In this document: positions 16,431 through 24,652 of the stretch, one piece after another
Position numbering within the stretch: the stretch's first letter is position 1
How the letters are laid out: every line of letters starts with the position of its first letter
Origin: Aureispira sp. CCB-QB1
GTDB lineage: Bacteria > Bacteroidota > Bacteroidia > Chitinophagales > Saprospiraceae
Length of the DNA stretch: 64,000 nt
Reading direction: 5' to 3'
NCBI RefSeq assembly: GCF_000724545.1
Contig: NZ_JHBV01000039.1
Location: 62,001-126,000, forward strand
Made by a program: the position numbers and the translations under genes
Notes under the pieces: model-generated
The model's input: the letters and a program-made list of their open reading frames with translations, nothing else
Told to the model about the DNA's origin: nothing
Databases searched by the model: none

Positions 16431-17804
16431 ATGAAAAAAATTACACTGACAGCATTCGCTGTTGTTGCATTTTTATGCCAACTACAGGCACAAATCTACT
16501 CTGGAGTAGCAGAATCTCATTATGCAGGAGAACTTGGATTGGGGATTAACCCCGCCAACGTTGTCACCCCTTATTTCAAAGCCGATGTTAGTTTTATTGG
16601 ATATAATTTATCGTTTGTTAACGACTATGCTAGTATTAGTCAAGATAGTCTTTTTAATGGAAGAGGAGACTTTTTTGATCGATTGACCTATAAAGATAAT
16701 GGGAGCGACCAAGCAAATTTAGCTTTTAATGGTGAAATTAATTTGGTAAGCGGTCTAGTTTCTATTAATGATAAAATGGGAATAGGCTTTGGTATCAAAA
16801 GTAAGTTCTCTTTGAATGCAAGAGGAATTAATAAAGACCTAATTCGAATGAGTGCTTCTGGGTTGGAAGATTCTACTTATTATGGTTTTTCTTATCAAGA
16901 TGATTATTCTTATTTGTCGGCAATGGCTTGGAATGAGTATAGCGTTACGTTTGGAGCTGAGATTTTCCAAAAAGATAATCATTATGTAAAAGTAGGAGGG
17001 GCATTGAAATTGTTGCAAAGTGTCGGTTCTTTTTACGTACATGCAAGAGACATTTCTTATGAGTTTTATAACTCAGACACGATAATTAATGCTTCAGGAC
17101 AAATTTCTTTTGGAGGAAATGAAGCATTTTTAGATGCCTTTAATGGAAGAGGTTTCCCTAATTTCCAAAATCAATTTAGTGGTGGAAACTTTGGGTTTGC
17201 AGTTGATTTTGGAGGTGTCTATGAATACCGACCAGACAGCGAACAAGAATATAAATTGAAAGTAGGGTTATCGTTTCATGACATTGGTTTTGTGGCAATG
17301 TCCAAAGATCAAACATCTTCTAATACAGTAACATTTAAAAACTCAACATTTGATGTTAATATGTTTGATGGTATCCAATATCTTTATAATATCAATGATA
17401 TTATCATCCAAGATACCAGCCAATTTAATCATAATCAAGGAGAAGATAGTTATTTGATGCAAACACCTTCAAGAATGAATCTTTTTGTGGATTACAAAGT
17501 CATCAAAGGATTTTATGTTTCATTCTTGAGCGAAATTTCTTTGTACGACAGAAATAATCCTTACAAAGTAGTCGGAATCAATTCATTTCAGTTGACACCA
17601 AGATATGACTTTAAATGGTTTGGTTTCTCTATGCCTATTTCTTATGTTCAAAACTCAGGCTTTCACTTGGGCTTAGGATTTAGAGCAGGGCCTGTATTTG
17701 TAGGGTCATCCAACATATTGGATTTATTTGCGCTAGGTAATAAATTAGATAAATTCAACGCTTACTTTGGCTTTAGAGTACCTTTGTATAAAAAATTGAA
17801 GTAA
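16431..17804 (+). CDS. DUF5723 family outer-membrane beta-barrel protein
   Basis: This is a 457-residue protein with a signal peptide (MKKITLTAFAVVAFLCQLQAQ). The start of the mature protein (ESHYAGELGLGINPANVV) and the alternating hydrophobic/polar strands with aromatic girdles, ending in FNAYFGFRVPLYKKLK, match the DUF5723 family of Bacteroidota outer-membrane barrels. Such proteins are distantly related to FadL-like and PorV-like barrels; the ligand is unknown. It stands alone, with a strong bidirectional terminator 38 bases downstream. Confidence 0.82.
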   Translation: MKKITLTAFAVVAFLCQLQAQIYSGVAESHYAGELGLGINPANVVTPYFKADVSFIGYNLSFVNDYASISQDSLFNGRGDFFDRLTYKDNGSDQANLAFNGEINLVSGLVSINDKMGIGFGIKSKFSLNARGINKDLIRMSASGLEDSTYYGFSYQDDYSYLSAMAWNEYSVTFGAEIFQKDNHYVKVGGALKLLQSVGSFYVHARDISYEFYNSDTIINASGQISFGGNEAFLDAFNGRGFPNFQNQFSGGNFGFAVDFGGVYEYRPDSEQEYKLKVGLSFHDIGFVAMSKDQTSSNTVTFKNSTFDVNMFDGIQYLYNINDIIIQDTSQFNHNQGEDSYLMQTPSRMNLFVDYKVIKGFYVSFLSEISLYDRNNPYKVVGINSFQLTPRYDFKWFGFSMPISYVQNSGFHLGLGFRAGPVFVGSSNILDLFALGNKLDKFNAYFGFRVPLYKKLK

Positions 17805-17842
17805 TCTGTATTGTATAATTTTTTCTGAACGATTACTTACAT

Positions 17843-17881
17843 AAAAATGGCTCCTTGTTAATAGAATAAGGAGCCATTTTT
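17843..17881. terminator. Bidirectional rho-independent terminator
   Basis: AAAAATGGCTCCTT (17843-17856) pairs perfectly with AAGGAGCCATTTTT (17868-17881) around an 11-base loop. A and T runs on either side let it work in both directions between the convergent DUF5723 gene and the gene ending at 17903. Confidence 0.9.
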
Positions 17882-17902
17882 TTATAAATTTTTCAACGAA
17901 TG

Positions 17903-18385
17903 CTATTGATTAAAAATAGCCAAAGAGTACTCATTTGTTTTGAGTTGTAAATAAACTTCTTGGGTGTACAAATCCCTCAATCCATTGGGAGTTACTTTGA
18001 ATCGATGTTCTTCTAAGTGTGCAATTTTTAAATCTTCCCATGCTTCATTGGGCAATGGTTGATGTAACACGATCTGTTGATCTTGGTCTTTGTATGAAAG
18101 TTCCCAAGAACCTTCCAAGACAACCGATTCGCCAGAAGGCTTTGATACACTATATCGGTAAGTGTAGGTAGAATCTAAAATTAAATCTTTAAAACCAGTG
18201 ACACTATTGCTCGTTTGATAGGTTCCAGGCAAGGTGTCATTTCGATTAGAGGGAGTTTGGGAATAGGCTTGACCTTGTGATGTCGTGGAAGAGGAAGAGA
18301 GAGGAGAAGGCGTTACTGTCCAAAATTGCATATAAAAACACAAAAAAATAGCAGTTGCTAAAACTCCATAGGTAGCATTTTTCAT
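17903..18385 (-). CDS. Hypothetical membrane-anchored or secreted protein
   Basis: This is a 160-residue protein. The frame opens at a TTG at 18427, but the ATG at 18385 directly precedes a hydrophobic N-terminal segment (MKNATYGVLATAIFLCFYMQ), so I used it. A Ser/Thr/Pro-rich linker (about 25-50) follows. The remaining 105 residues are a beta-rich domain (LPGTYQTSNS, STYTYRYSVSK, LEGSWELSYKDQDQQIVL) that loosely resembles lipocalin or NlpE-type small barrels, without firm motifs. Function unknown. Confidence 0.6.
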   Translation of the reverse strand: MKNATYGVLATAIFLCFYMQFWTVTPSPLSSSSTTSQGQAYSQTPSNRNDTLPGTYQTSNSVTGFKDLILDSTYTYRYSVSKPSGESVVLEGSWELSYKDQDQQIVLHQPLPNEAWEDLKIAHLEEHRFKVTPNGLRDLYTQEVYLQLKTNEYSLAIFNQ

Positions 18386-18714
18386 GATAACGAGTGATTT
18401 ATGTAAGTGAATAGGAAGCTTGTCCAAATTACTAAGTATAAGCCTCAGAATGTGTTTTAGAGATGTTAATTTTTTTTTAAGGGATGTTAAGAGGTAAGGA
18501 GAAAATTAGTACAGGGTGGAATATATGAATTGAGCATTGTCTTATTTTGTTTGTCATAACTAACGTTAACGCTACAGGTTGCTGACAAAGTTTTATGAAT
18601 CGCACTGGATATTTTGATTATAAATCACTAAATTAGCTACAACAGCCTCAAAAAAAGCACAGAAAGCTTTTTTGAAAAAATCTCCCTTTATTTTATAAAA
18701 TAGATTGCCCAATT

Positions 18715-19818
18715 ATGGATGAATTCGAACAGAATCAAGAATTTTTAGAAAGTGTATTGGAATTGCCTTGCCCCAATTGTGGGAGTGAATTGAGCTACTC
18801 TGCTAGCAAAAAACAAATCAACTGTGATCATTGTGGTTTTGTCAAACCTTATGACCAAGCCAATGACTTAGTAGAGGAACAGTCGTTAGAACATGCTGTT
18901 CAATCAATGTCTTATTTTACACCTCAAGAAATACATAAAAAAGTAATTGATTGCAACAACTGTGGTTCTCGAATTATGATAGAGGATGATAAAGTGTCTG
19001 TTCGTTGTAACTTTTGCGGTTCTGAAAAAGTGAATGAATCGGCTCTAGAGAAAAACTTAATTCAACCACAGGGAATTATTCCTTTTCAAGTAGATGCCAA
19101 AGAGGCAAAAAAGAAATTTCAAGATTGGATAAAAGAGGGCTGGTTCAAACCCAATAAACTACAGACTTTGGCTGAATTGGGTGATGTACATGGCATTTAT
19201 GTTCCCTTTTGGACATACGATACGAAGACCTATACGAAATGGTCGGGCGAAGCGGGATATTATTATTATGAAACAGAACACTACACCGATAGTGATGGAG
19301 AATCTCAAACCCGTCAAGTTAAAAAGACACGTTGGGAATACGATCGTGGTAGCTTTGATCACTTTTTTGACGATGTATTGATTGTTGCTTCCAAAGGCTT
19401 GCCTCACAAAGTAATCACGCCCATATATCCGTTTGATTTGGATAAAGTAGTTAACTATTCCAATACATTGATGGTAGGTTGGGAAGCAGAAATTTATAGT
19501 TTGGATGTTTTGGAAGGTTACCATGTTGCAGAAAAACAAATGACAAAGCAATTGAGAGAAATGGCTAGTGAAGCTTTAGGAGGAGATACACAAAGAGGCT
19601 TGTCGATCAATGTACAGCGCTGGGGGCAGACTTTTAAGCATATTATTTTACCCGTTTGGATTTGTTCTTATATTTACAACGACAAAACCTATCACTTTGC
19701 AGTTAATGGTCAGACAGGAAAAATTAGTGGAACGAAGCCTACATCTTGGTTTAAAGTAGCTGGATTAGTTCTATTGATTGTCGCAATTATTGCATTGATT
19801 GTATTCTTTGCTCGATAG
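18715..19818 (+). CDS. Double zinc-ribbon protein with C-terminal membrane anchor
   Basis: This 367-residue protein begins with two zinc ribbons: C19-x2-C22 with C37-x2-C40, and C80-x2-C83 with C98-x2-C101. A central domain (about 115-340) contains many aromatic residues (VPFWTYDTKTYTKWSGEAGYYYY, WVWICSYIYNDKTYHFAVNG-like strands). A single hydrophobic helix at about 346-365 ends the protein, so it is a tail-anchored membrane protein facing the cytoplasm. Homologous proteins are widespread and poorly characterised, often mislabelled as helicase or primosomal proteins because of the ribbons. The PAP2 gene starts 39 bases downstream on the same strand. Confidence 0.78.
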   Translation: MDEFEQNQEFLESVLELPCPNCGSELSYSASKKQINCDHCGFVKPYDQANDLVEEQSLEHAVQSMSYFTPQEIHKKVIDCNNCGSRIMIEDDKVSVRCNFCGSEKVNESALEKNLIQPQGIIPFQVDAKEAKKKFQDWIKEGWFKPNKLQTLAELGDVHGIYVPFWTYDTKTYTKWSGEAGYYYYETEHYTDSDGESQTRQVKKTRWEYDRGSFDHFFDDVLIVASKGLPHKVITPIYPFDLDKVVNYSNTLMVGWEAEIYSLDVLEGYHVAEKQMTKQLREMASEALGGDTQRGLSINVQRWGQTFKHIILPVWICSYIYNDKTYHFAVNGQTGKISGTKPTSWFKVAGLVLLIVAIIALIVFFAR

Positions 19819-19857
19819 TGATATGGTAAAAGCATTATAAAAAAATAGATCAAATCA

Positions 19858-20643
19858 ATGAAAAAGTTATTGGTAGTTTACCTTCTTTTACTTAGTTATT
19901 GGGGGAGCTTTGGGCAAGATAATTCAACTACATTTTCCTCTCCATACCGTCTATCTTGGGCAGTGGATGTTCCAATTATCACTACAGCAGTAGGCGCAGG
20001 GGTAACTTATTTAATCTTGGATAGCCAAACACCTGTTTTGTCAGAAAGTTATATCAATTCTTTGAACCGAAGGGATGTGTGGGGCGTAGATCAAGCAGCG
20101 ACTTATAACTGGTCGATGCTAGTGGCGAGGGTTAGCGATGTTTTTTTGTATACAAGTTTTGCGGTACCGTTTACATTGTTAGCAGATCGCAAGGTTCGCA
20201 AAGATTATTTAAAAATTGGATTGATGTATGCTGAAACGATTGCTTTGACAGGAGCTTTGACTAGTTTGACCAAAAATATCGTTAGACGTCCTCGTCCATT
20301 TGTGTACAACGAAAATGTTGCTCTGCATTATAAACAAGAAAAAGATGCCCAATATGCTTTCTTTTCTGGGCATACCTCTATGACGGCAGCAATGTGTTTT
20401 ATGACGGCTAAAATTTTTCAAGATTATAACAAAGGAAGCAAAGCTATTCCTTGGGTATGGGCAGCAGCAGCTACTTTTCCTGCCGTAACAGGGGTGTTGA
20501 GGCAACAGGCAGGCAAGCATTTTTGGACAGATGTGGTAACAGGTTATTTAGTAGGGGCGGCAATTGGTTTTTTAATTCCTGAATTGCATCGAATTGATTT
20601 GTTTCAGAAAAAGAAAGCTGTTAAACCTTCTGTGAGTTTTTAA
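19858..20643 (+). CDS. PAP2 family phosphatase
   Basis: This is a 261-residue membrane protein with an N-terminal signal or first helix (MKKLLVVYLLLLSYWGSFG). The three PAP2 motifs are present: K139-x6-R146-P147 (KNIVRRPRP), S170-G-H172 (FSGHTS) and R215-x5-H221-x3-D225 (RQQAGKHFWTD). Such enzymes dephosphorylate lipid phosphates such as phosphatidic acid or undecaprenyl pyrophosphate at the membrane; the substrate here is unknown. The stop codon overlaps that of the convergent DUF3667 gene in the palindrome TTAA. Confidence 0.9.
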   Translation: MKKLLVVYLLLLSYWGSFGQDNSTTFSSPYRLSWAVDVPIITTAVGAGVTYLILDSQTPVLSESYINSLNRRDVWGVDQAATYNWSMLVARVSDVFLYTSFAVPFTLLADRKVRKDYLKIGLMYAETIALTGALTSLTKNIVRRPRPFVYNENVALHYKQEKDAQYAFFSGHTSMTAAMCFMTAKIFQDYNKGSKAIPWVWAAAATFPAVTGVLRQQAGKHFWTDVVTGYLVGAAIGFLIPELHRIDLFQKKKAVKPSVSF

Positions 20644-21647
20644 AAGGCAAAAAAGTTGATTACTAAAAAGATAGAAAGGGCAATAGTAATAATAAGAGGA
20701 TAAAATAATAAAAATAAAATAACTTTGAAGCTGGTTTTGATTGCTGATTGTTGATAAGCGTTTTTTAACGAAAGAATAAAATAAACGCCAATAACAATTA
20801 AAGTATATAGGATAGGACCAAGTAGGTGATTGTTGTTAATTAATAAGTAAATAAACAAGATCGTACAAGCCATAAAGATAAACGTATGAAGGTGCAATGC
20901 ATATACGATGTGCTCAATATAAGTTCTCTCGCGTCGTATGTATAATGATTTTAGTAGCAGCGCAATAAATGGGATGGAAACTAAAATAATCCAAGAAATA
21001 TGGCTTAGCAAGTAAATTTGAAAATTTCCTGGTGTCTTGATTGCCTTAGATAGTTGTATGACAAATTGTTTTTGAAAGAAACCTCTTATGTTGTACTTGT
21101 TAATAATTTCTTCCCCATCTAGCTTGTATAAATCTTCCATAAGAATATTATCGTCGCTCCCAAAGGAAAGAAATGAGTTGCCAAGTCCCTTTAATATATT
21201 GTTTTGATCTAATAGACTATCAATCATTTGGTGGTCAGTAGAATCTGGAAAGGCAAGAAAAAATTGCGTGCGAAGGGAGTCTTTATACAATTCAATCTGG
21301 ACATTCTTATCCATATCTTGTCCAAATTTTTGGAGGTCAGCAAGGACAAAGTTGAGCAGAATAAAGGCAATAGTTAACCCAAATAAAAATAAACGAATGG
21401 GAGTGTAATAGAGTTGGCGTCTACCTTTTGTATATTCTCTAGTTAACTTACCAGGAGAAAATATTAATCCACCATATGTGCGAAAAAACTTGGAATCTAA
21501 TGAAAATAAATTAGAAAAAAAATCTCCTACTAGTTCTTTAAAAGAAAGTGGTTTGGTAATCTTTTTTTGTCCACAAACACTGCAAAAATTAGAGCCTTCA
21601 TCAACTAAGCAATGGCAACTTTGGCATAAGTGTTTGGTTGGTTTCAT
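20640..21647 (-). CDS. DUF3667 family membrane protein
   Basis: This is a 335-residue protein. The N-terminus is a zinc-ribbon-like segment (C10-x2-C13 and C22-x2-C25, ending FCSVCGQKK), followed by the DUF3667 hallmark (FKELVGDFFSNLFSLDSKF, GLIFSPGKLTREYTKGRRQ, YYTPIRLFLF) and a first membrane helix. A charged loop (about 105-190) is followed by at least three more helices. Members are widespread in Bacteroidota and of unknown function. It is convergent with the PAP2 gene. Confidence 0.88.
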   Translation of the reverse strand: MKPTKHLCQSCHCLVDEGSNFCSVCGQKKITKPLSFKELVGDFFSNLFSLDSKFFRTYGGLIFSPGKLTREYTKGRRQLYYTPIRLFLFGLTIAFILLNFVLADLQKFGQDMDKNVQIELYKDSLRTQFFLAFPDSTDHQMIDSLLDQNNILKGLGNSFLSFGSDDNILMEDLYKLDGEEIINKYNIRGFFQKQFVIQLSKAIKTPGNFQIYLLSHISWIILVSIPFIALLLKSLYIRRERTYIEHIVYALHLHTFIFMACTILFIYLLINNNHLLGPILYTLIVIGVYFILSLKNAYQQSAIKTSFKVILFLLFYPLIITIALSIFLVINFFAF

Positions 21648-21758
21648 TGGATACGGTTATTAGAATGGAGTAGTAGCGTAGCTAACTGTAGAATTAATAC
21701 ATTGCATTTAACTCGAATATACTCAAACTAATTTTTATTTAGTAAACTTCTAACAATT

Positions 21759-21940
21759 AAGTAATCGTTCATAAAAATTTATAGGCAAAATAGAATTCTT
21801 TTTGCACTGTTCTTCATCAAAAAATCTCGTTTTAGCCCACTAAAACTTCAATTTTTTTCTTTGAACAGCACTAAAAACAATTACATTTTTAACTATACTT
21901 TTTTCTGTCCACTTACTTAAATACTTCTATCTTTGTATAG
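21759..21940 (+). repeat. R4 dispersed repeat, copy a
   Basis: This copy shares ordered blocks with 58615-58870: AAGTAATCGTTCA at the left, TTCTTTTTGC then TTCTT-ATCA, CACTAAAAA, ATTTTTAA-TATA and CCACTTACTTAAAT near the right end. It ends in TATCTTTG (21928-21935), a match to the Bacteroidota -7 promoter consensus. Copy b carries an internal insertion of other modules. Confidence 0.7.
21928..21935 (+). promoter_or_regulatory. Promoter-like TAnnTTTG box at the end of repeat R4a
   Basis: TATCTTTG fits the Bacteroidota -7 consensus exactly. An ATG at 21948 follows but its frame closes after 19 codons, so any transcript from here may be non-coding or may read through into the T9SS gene at 22232. 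Confidence 0.4.
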
Positions 21941-22020
21941 AAAAAACATGGATGGTCTCAAAATACGAGACCGCTACGCCAGACAATTTGCAACACTATT
22001 CATATAGTCGGTGTCTATTT

Positions 22021-22203
22021 ACAATACTTCATGGATTTTTTATCTTTTTGGTAACTAAGCTTGCCGAGTAGGCTTGTGCTAGTAGCACAAAAGCCCAAGC
22101 TCGTGACCAGAGGGAACTAGCCTTGCGCTCTCATGAGCGAACCGAGCATAGCGAGCTCACGACCGAAGGGAGTAACAAAGCGAATAATAATCAACGGAGT
22201 ATT
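22021..22203. repeat. R2-like modular repeat, copy c
   Basis: The right end TCAACGGAGTATT (22191-22203) matches the ends of other R2 elements. The interior shares TATCTTTTTGGTAA and CTAAGCTTGC with the R1 repeat at 26443-26645, as well as CTCATGAGCG and TAGCGA. The left end (AATACTTCATGGA) is degenerate. The GC-rich interior (GCGAGCTCACGACCGAAGGG) stands out from its AT-rich surroundings. Confidence 0.55.
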
Positions 22204-22231
22204 ATTTATTATCATCAAGATAAATCTGTCA

Positions 22232-23575
22232 ATGTACCGAATACTCATTATCTTATTATTTATAGTCAATAGAACAAATGTACAAGCTCAAAATGTTGTA
22301 GAGCCTTACGCATTTTCTTGCCATTCAGGGTTTTATCAGTTGGTTGATAATCAGTTGCATATTTTGTCCGTAAATGCGAAAGGAGAAATACTTTGGGTAC
22401 CCATACTCCCTCGATTTGAACGCTCTCTAAGTGCATTAGCGTACTGTACAGACGATGGCTTGCTGTATAGTTTTGATACCACCACACATGAATTACTTCG
22501 CATTTATCAATCTGGCGCTATACAGCCTTTATGGGTTCCTATTGATGAAAGAAATGGCAATCCATTATCTGTTCAATTAACTAAAGGTGCATTGATTGAG
22601 GGGATTTTTTGTGCCTATGCTCCTCAAGAAGATAGTTTGTATTGGGTGGATATACAGACAGGACGATTTACCAAAAGTAGAAATCCGATGAGAGGGGCTT
22701 TGACAAATTTATCTTATCATCCAATTAAAAAGGTTTTATATAGTATTGGTGTAAAGTCCAGAATACAATATTTGGATTTATACACCAAAGAAGTGGTTAT
22801 TGGAAAACAAGTCTATGACTTACCAACAGGACATACAAGGGAGCAAGCCAATACATGGATGACGAAGGATGGACGTATGTTTATGACACGCAAAGGGGGA
22901 AGCTATTTTGTGGAAATTAATGAAAAAGAAAATGTATTTTATCATTATAATAACCCTTTGGATAAAACGATAGGAGATGGGACTAGTTGCCCAAATGCTT
23001 CTCCGCCTGTTTTTATACAATCAGATGTTTTGGAATTGCAATTAGACATTCCTAAGCTGGATCGAGTGATGTTGCGTTGGATTGGTGTACATGAATATAG
23101 CAACGAAGACTATGTTATAGAGCACAGTACAGATCATCAACAGTGGTCTAAAGCGAGTGAAAAGCCTAGTATAGGAATCAATAATTTTCAAAACCCTTAT
23201 GGTGCTCGGTTGGTTTTTGATCAAGAGAAGGACAATTATTATCGTCTAAAAAAAGAGTATCAAGATGGGAATCGGTTGGCTTATAGCCCCACTGTATTTA
23301 TTGCCAAGCAGCCGACAGAGCATAGAGTGGTATTGTCTCCTCAATTAGTATTAGATCAAATTAACTTAGCACTATACATACGTGCCGATAGAGGGGAAGT
23401 GTTGGAAGTTGTTATCAAAAATTCATTGAATCAAGTAGTTGTTAGAAGAACTTATCAGATGTACACTACGGAAGCGACTTTTGATTTGACAGTAGAAGAA
23501 TTGCCGACAGGATTGTATTGGGTACAGATTAGTAGTAAAAACCATCAACAGCAGGAGTGGATTTGGGTTGATTAG
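22232..23575 (+). CDS. Secreted protein with T9SS-type C-terminal domain
   Basis: The longest frame starts at 22133 inside the repeat, but the ATG at 22232 directly precedes a signal peptide (MYRILIILLFIVNRTNVQAQ), giving 447 residues. Residues about 25-275 look like a beta-propeller or DUF6923-type repeat domain (ALAYCTDDGLLYSFDTTTHE, LSYHPIKKVLYSIGVKS, GRMFMTRKGGSYFVEIN). A fibronectin-like segment (about 285-365) precedes a C-terminal domain resembling a T9SS type A sorting domain (from VVLSPQLVLDQINLALYI to LPTGLYWVQISSK), although the usual YPNP is changed to LSPQ. The upstream repeat supplies the promoter region. Confidence 0.75.
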   Translation: MYRILIILLFIVNRTNVQAQNVVEPYAFSCHSGFYQLVDNQLHILSVNAKGEILWVPILPRFERSLSALAYCTDDGLLYSFDTTTHELLRIYQSGAIQPLWVPIDERNGNPLSVQLTKGALIEGIFCAYAPQEDSLYWVDIQTGRFTKSRNPMRGALTNLSYHPIKKVLYSIGVKSRIQYLDLYTKEVVIGKQVYDLPTGHTREQANTWMTKDGRMFMTRKGGSYFVEINEKENVFYHYNNPLDKTIGDGTSCPNASPPVFIQSDVLELQLDIPKLDRVMLRWIGVHEYSNEDYVIEHSTDHQQWSKASEKPSIGINNFQNPYGARLVFDQEKDNYYRLKKEYQDGNRLAYSPTVFIAKQPTEHRVVLSPQLVLDQINLALYIRADRGEVLEVVIKNSLNQVVVRRTYQMYTTEATFDLTVEELPTGLYWVQISSKNHQQQEWIWVD

Positions 23576-23585
23576 AATGAAAAAA

Positions 23586-23627
23586 TGCCTAAAACTTTGG
23601 ACTAGAATCCTTTTCCAAGCTTAGGCA
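23586..23627 (+). terminator. Rho-independent terminator
   Basis: TGCCTAA (23586-23592) pairs with TTAGGCA (23621-23627), extended inside by TTTGGA with TCCAAG, and is followed by AATATTTTTATT. It lies just after the T9SS gene stop at 23575. Confidence 0.75.
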
Positions 23628-23680
23628 AATATTTTTATTATTTGGTTCTAACTCTTTGGTAGCACCTAAATAAGGACTGG

Positions 23681-24271
23681 CTAAAAAGGAATGTAGGACA
23701 TGGCTCCTAAGACAACTCCTGTAACTTTTCCAATTAAACCAATAATGGTATTACCTTGGATAAATTCTTTGGTTTGATCCTTTAATTGATTTTTCATTTG
23801 TTCGTTGAGTATTTTCATAGGATCTTGTCCTAATGGCTCTGTTGTTAAGTTGTCTTCTATTTCTGGGTTAATAATAATAGTCGTTTCTTGTCCTTCCGAG
23901 TCGGTAGTGGTAATTCTATTGTCAACATTGACTTTCGCAGGATTATTAATGCGTTTGATGCCAAACCAAATGAAGGTGAAAATTAAAATTCCAGGTAGAA
24001 ATAAATCTAGTTTCAAATCCATTCCATTAAAGAAAACAACCCCCATCCACAAAGCTGCAAATCCATGAAATATAGCTGTTGTAAAGCCAATAGGATGTGC
24101 CAGTTTGATCGAAAACTGTAACAAGTTGACAGGAGACTTATTGCCCGTAAAACCCCAGTAAATTCTGGAAAAGAGCATAATTAAAAGCATTCTCAAAAAG
24201 AAAGCAACTAAAGGTATTATGGTAAAAGCCATAAATAGTGTTAATAGATAACCAATGGCGGAATAAAACAT
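23681..24271 (-). CDS. Hypothetical membrane protein
   Basis: This is a 196-residue protein with three or four hydrophobic segments in its first 110 residues (about 5-32, 52-75 and 84-104). It is followed by a hydrophilic, acidic stretch (DNRITTTDSEGQETTIIINP) and a Gln/Lys-rich helix, then a short hydrophobic C-terminus (about 170-196). I recognise no family. It stands alone between a terminator and the helicase leader region. Confidence 0.65.
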   Translation of the reverse strand: MFYSAIGYLLTLFMAFTIIPLVAFFLRMLLIMLFSRIYWGFTGNKSPVNLLQFSIKLAHPIGFTTAIFHGFAALWMGVVFFNGMDLKLDLFLPGILIFTFIWFGIKRINNPAKVNVDNRITTTDSEGQETTIIINPEIEDNLTTEPLGQDPMKILNEQMKNQLKDQTKEFIQGNTIIGLIGKVTGVVLGAMSYIPF

Positions 24272-24455
24272 GATTTTAGATATTGTTATGAGAAATAGCC
24301 CTAAAGGTATAAAATTAATTCAATTGTTTTGATAATGTTTATTAGAACAATAAAACAAGGCAAAAGTTTCCGAATTATATCTATTAGTCAAATCTTTGAA
24401 AATAAGAACTTTAGAATAGTTTAGGGAAAAGGTCTTTTAGTTGTAAAAAAAAACG

Positions 24456-24463
24456 TACCTTTG
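24456..24463 (+). promoter_or_regulatory. -7 promoter box of the DEAD-box helicase gene
   Basis: TACCTTTG matches TAnnTTTG. No good -33 TTTG is seen at the usual distance. Transcription from here would give a leader of about 180 bases before the ATG at 24653. Confidence 0.5.
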
Positions 24464-24548
24464 CGGTCAATTTAAGCATGTTCTTAATGCGCTTTTGCTT
24501 TATGGTTTTTTTGAGTACGGGGGAATTAAGCGGCTATATTTAATTTTT

Positions 24549-24625
24549 AGTACTTCGTAGCTTTATTGCTCTGCTATCACAGCAACAAAAAAGCATCTTT
24601 GTATCAATTTTCTTTACGAAGTATT
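24549..24625. repeat. R3-type inverted repeat, copy b, in the helicase leader
   Basis: AGTACTTCGTA (24549-24559) and TACGAAGTATT (24615-24625) are inverted copies with one mismatch, enclosing 55 bases. The outer sequence matches the hairpin at 10578-10616. In RNA this would fold into a hairpin ending 27 bases before the start codon. Confidence 0.6.
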
Positions 24626-24652
24626 GTATTTTTACACGTTGAAACAGAAAAA

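Larger units (their letters stand above)
21648..22231. other. Intergenic region filled with repeat modules
   Basis: There is no convincing gene. It contains a short AGTAGTAGCGTAGCTAACT module (21669-21687), the R4a repeat with promoter-like end (21759-21940), an inverted repeat GGTCTC/GAGACC at 21953-21971, and the R2-like modular repeat (22021-22203). A 19-codon frame starts at the ATG at 21948 right after the promoter-like box. Confidence 0.7.
24272..24652. other. Divergent intergenic region with long helicase leader
   Basis: It contains the TACCTTTG promoter box (24456-24463) of the DEAD-box gene, a predicted untranslated leader of about 180 bases, and within the leader the R3b inverted repeat (24549-24625). 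No coding frame is convincing. Confidence 0.6.

Noticed and set aside
22133-22231. N-terminal extension of the T9SS gene at 22232
   Set aside because: The extension is translated from repeat sequence and the ATG at 22232 directly precedes a normal signal peptide.
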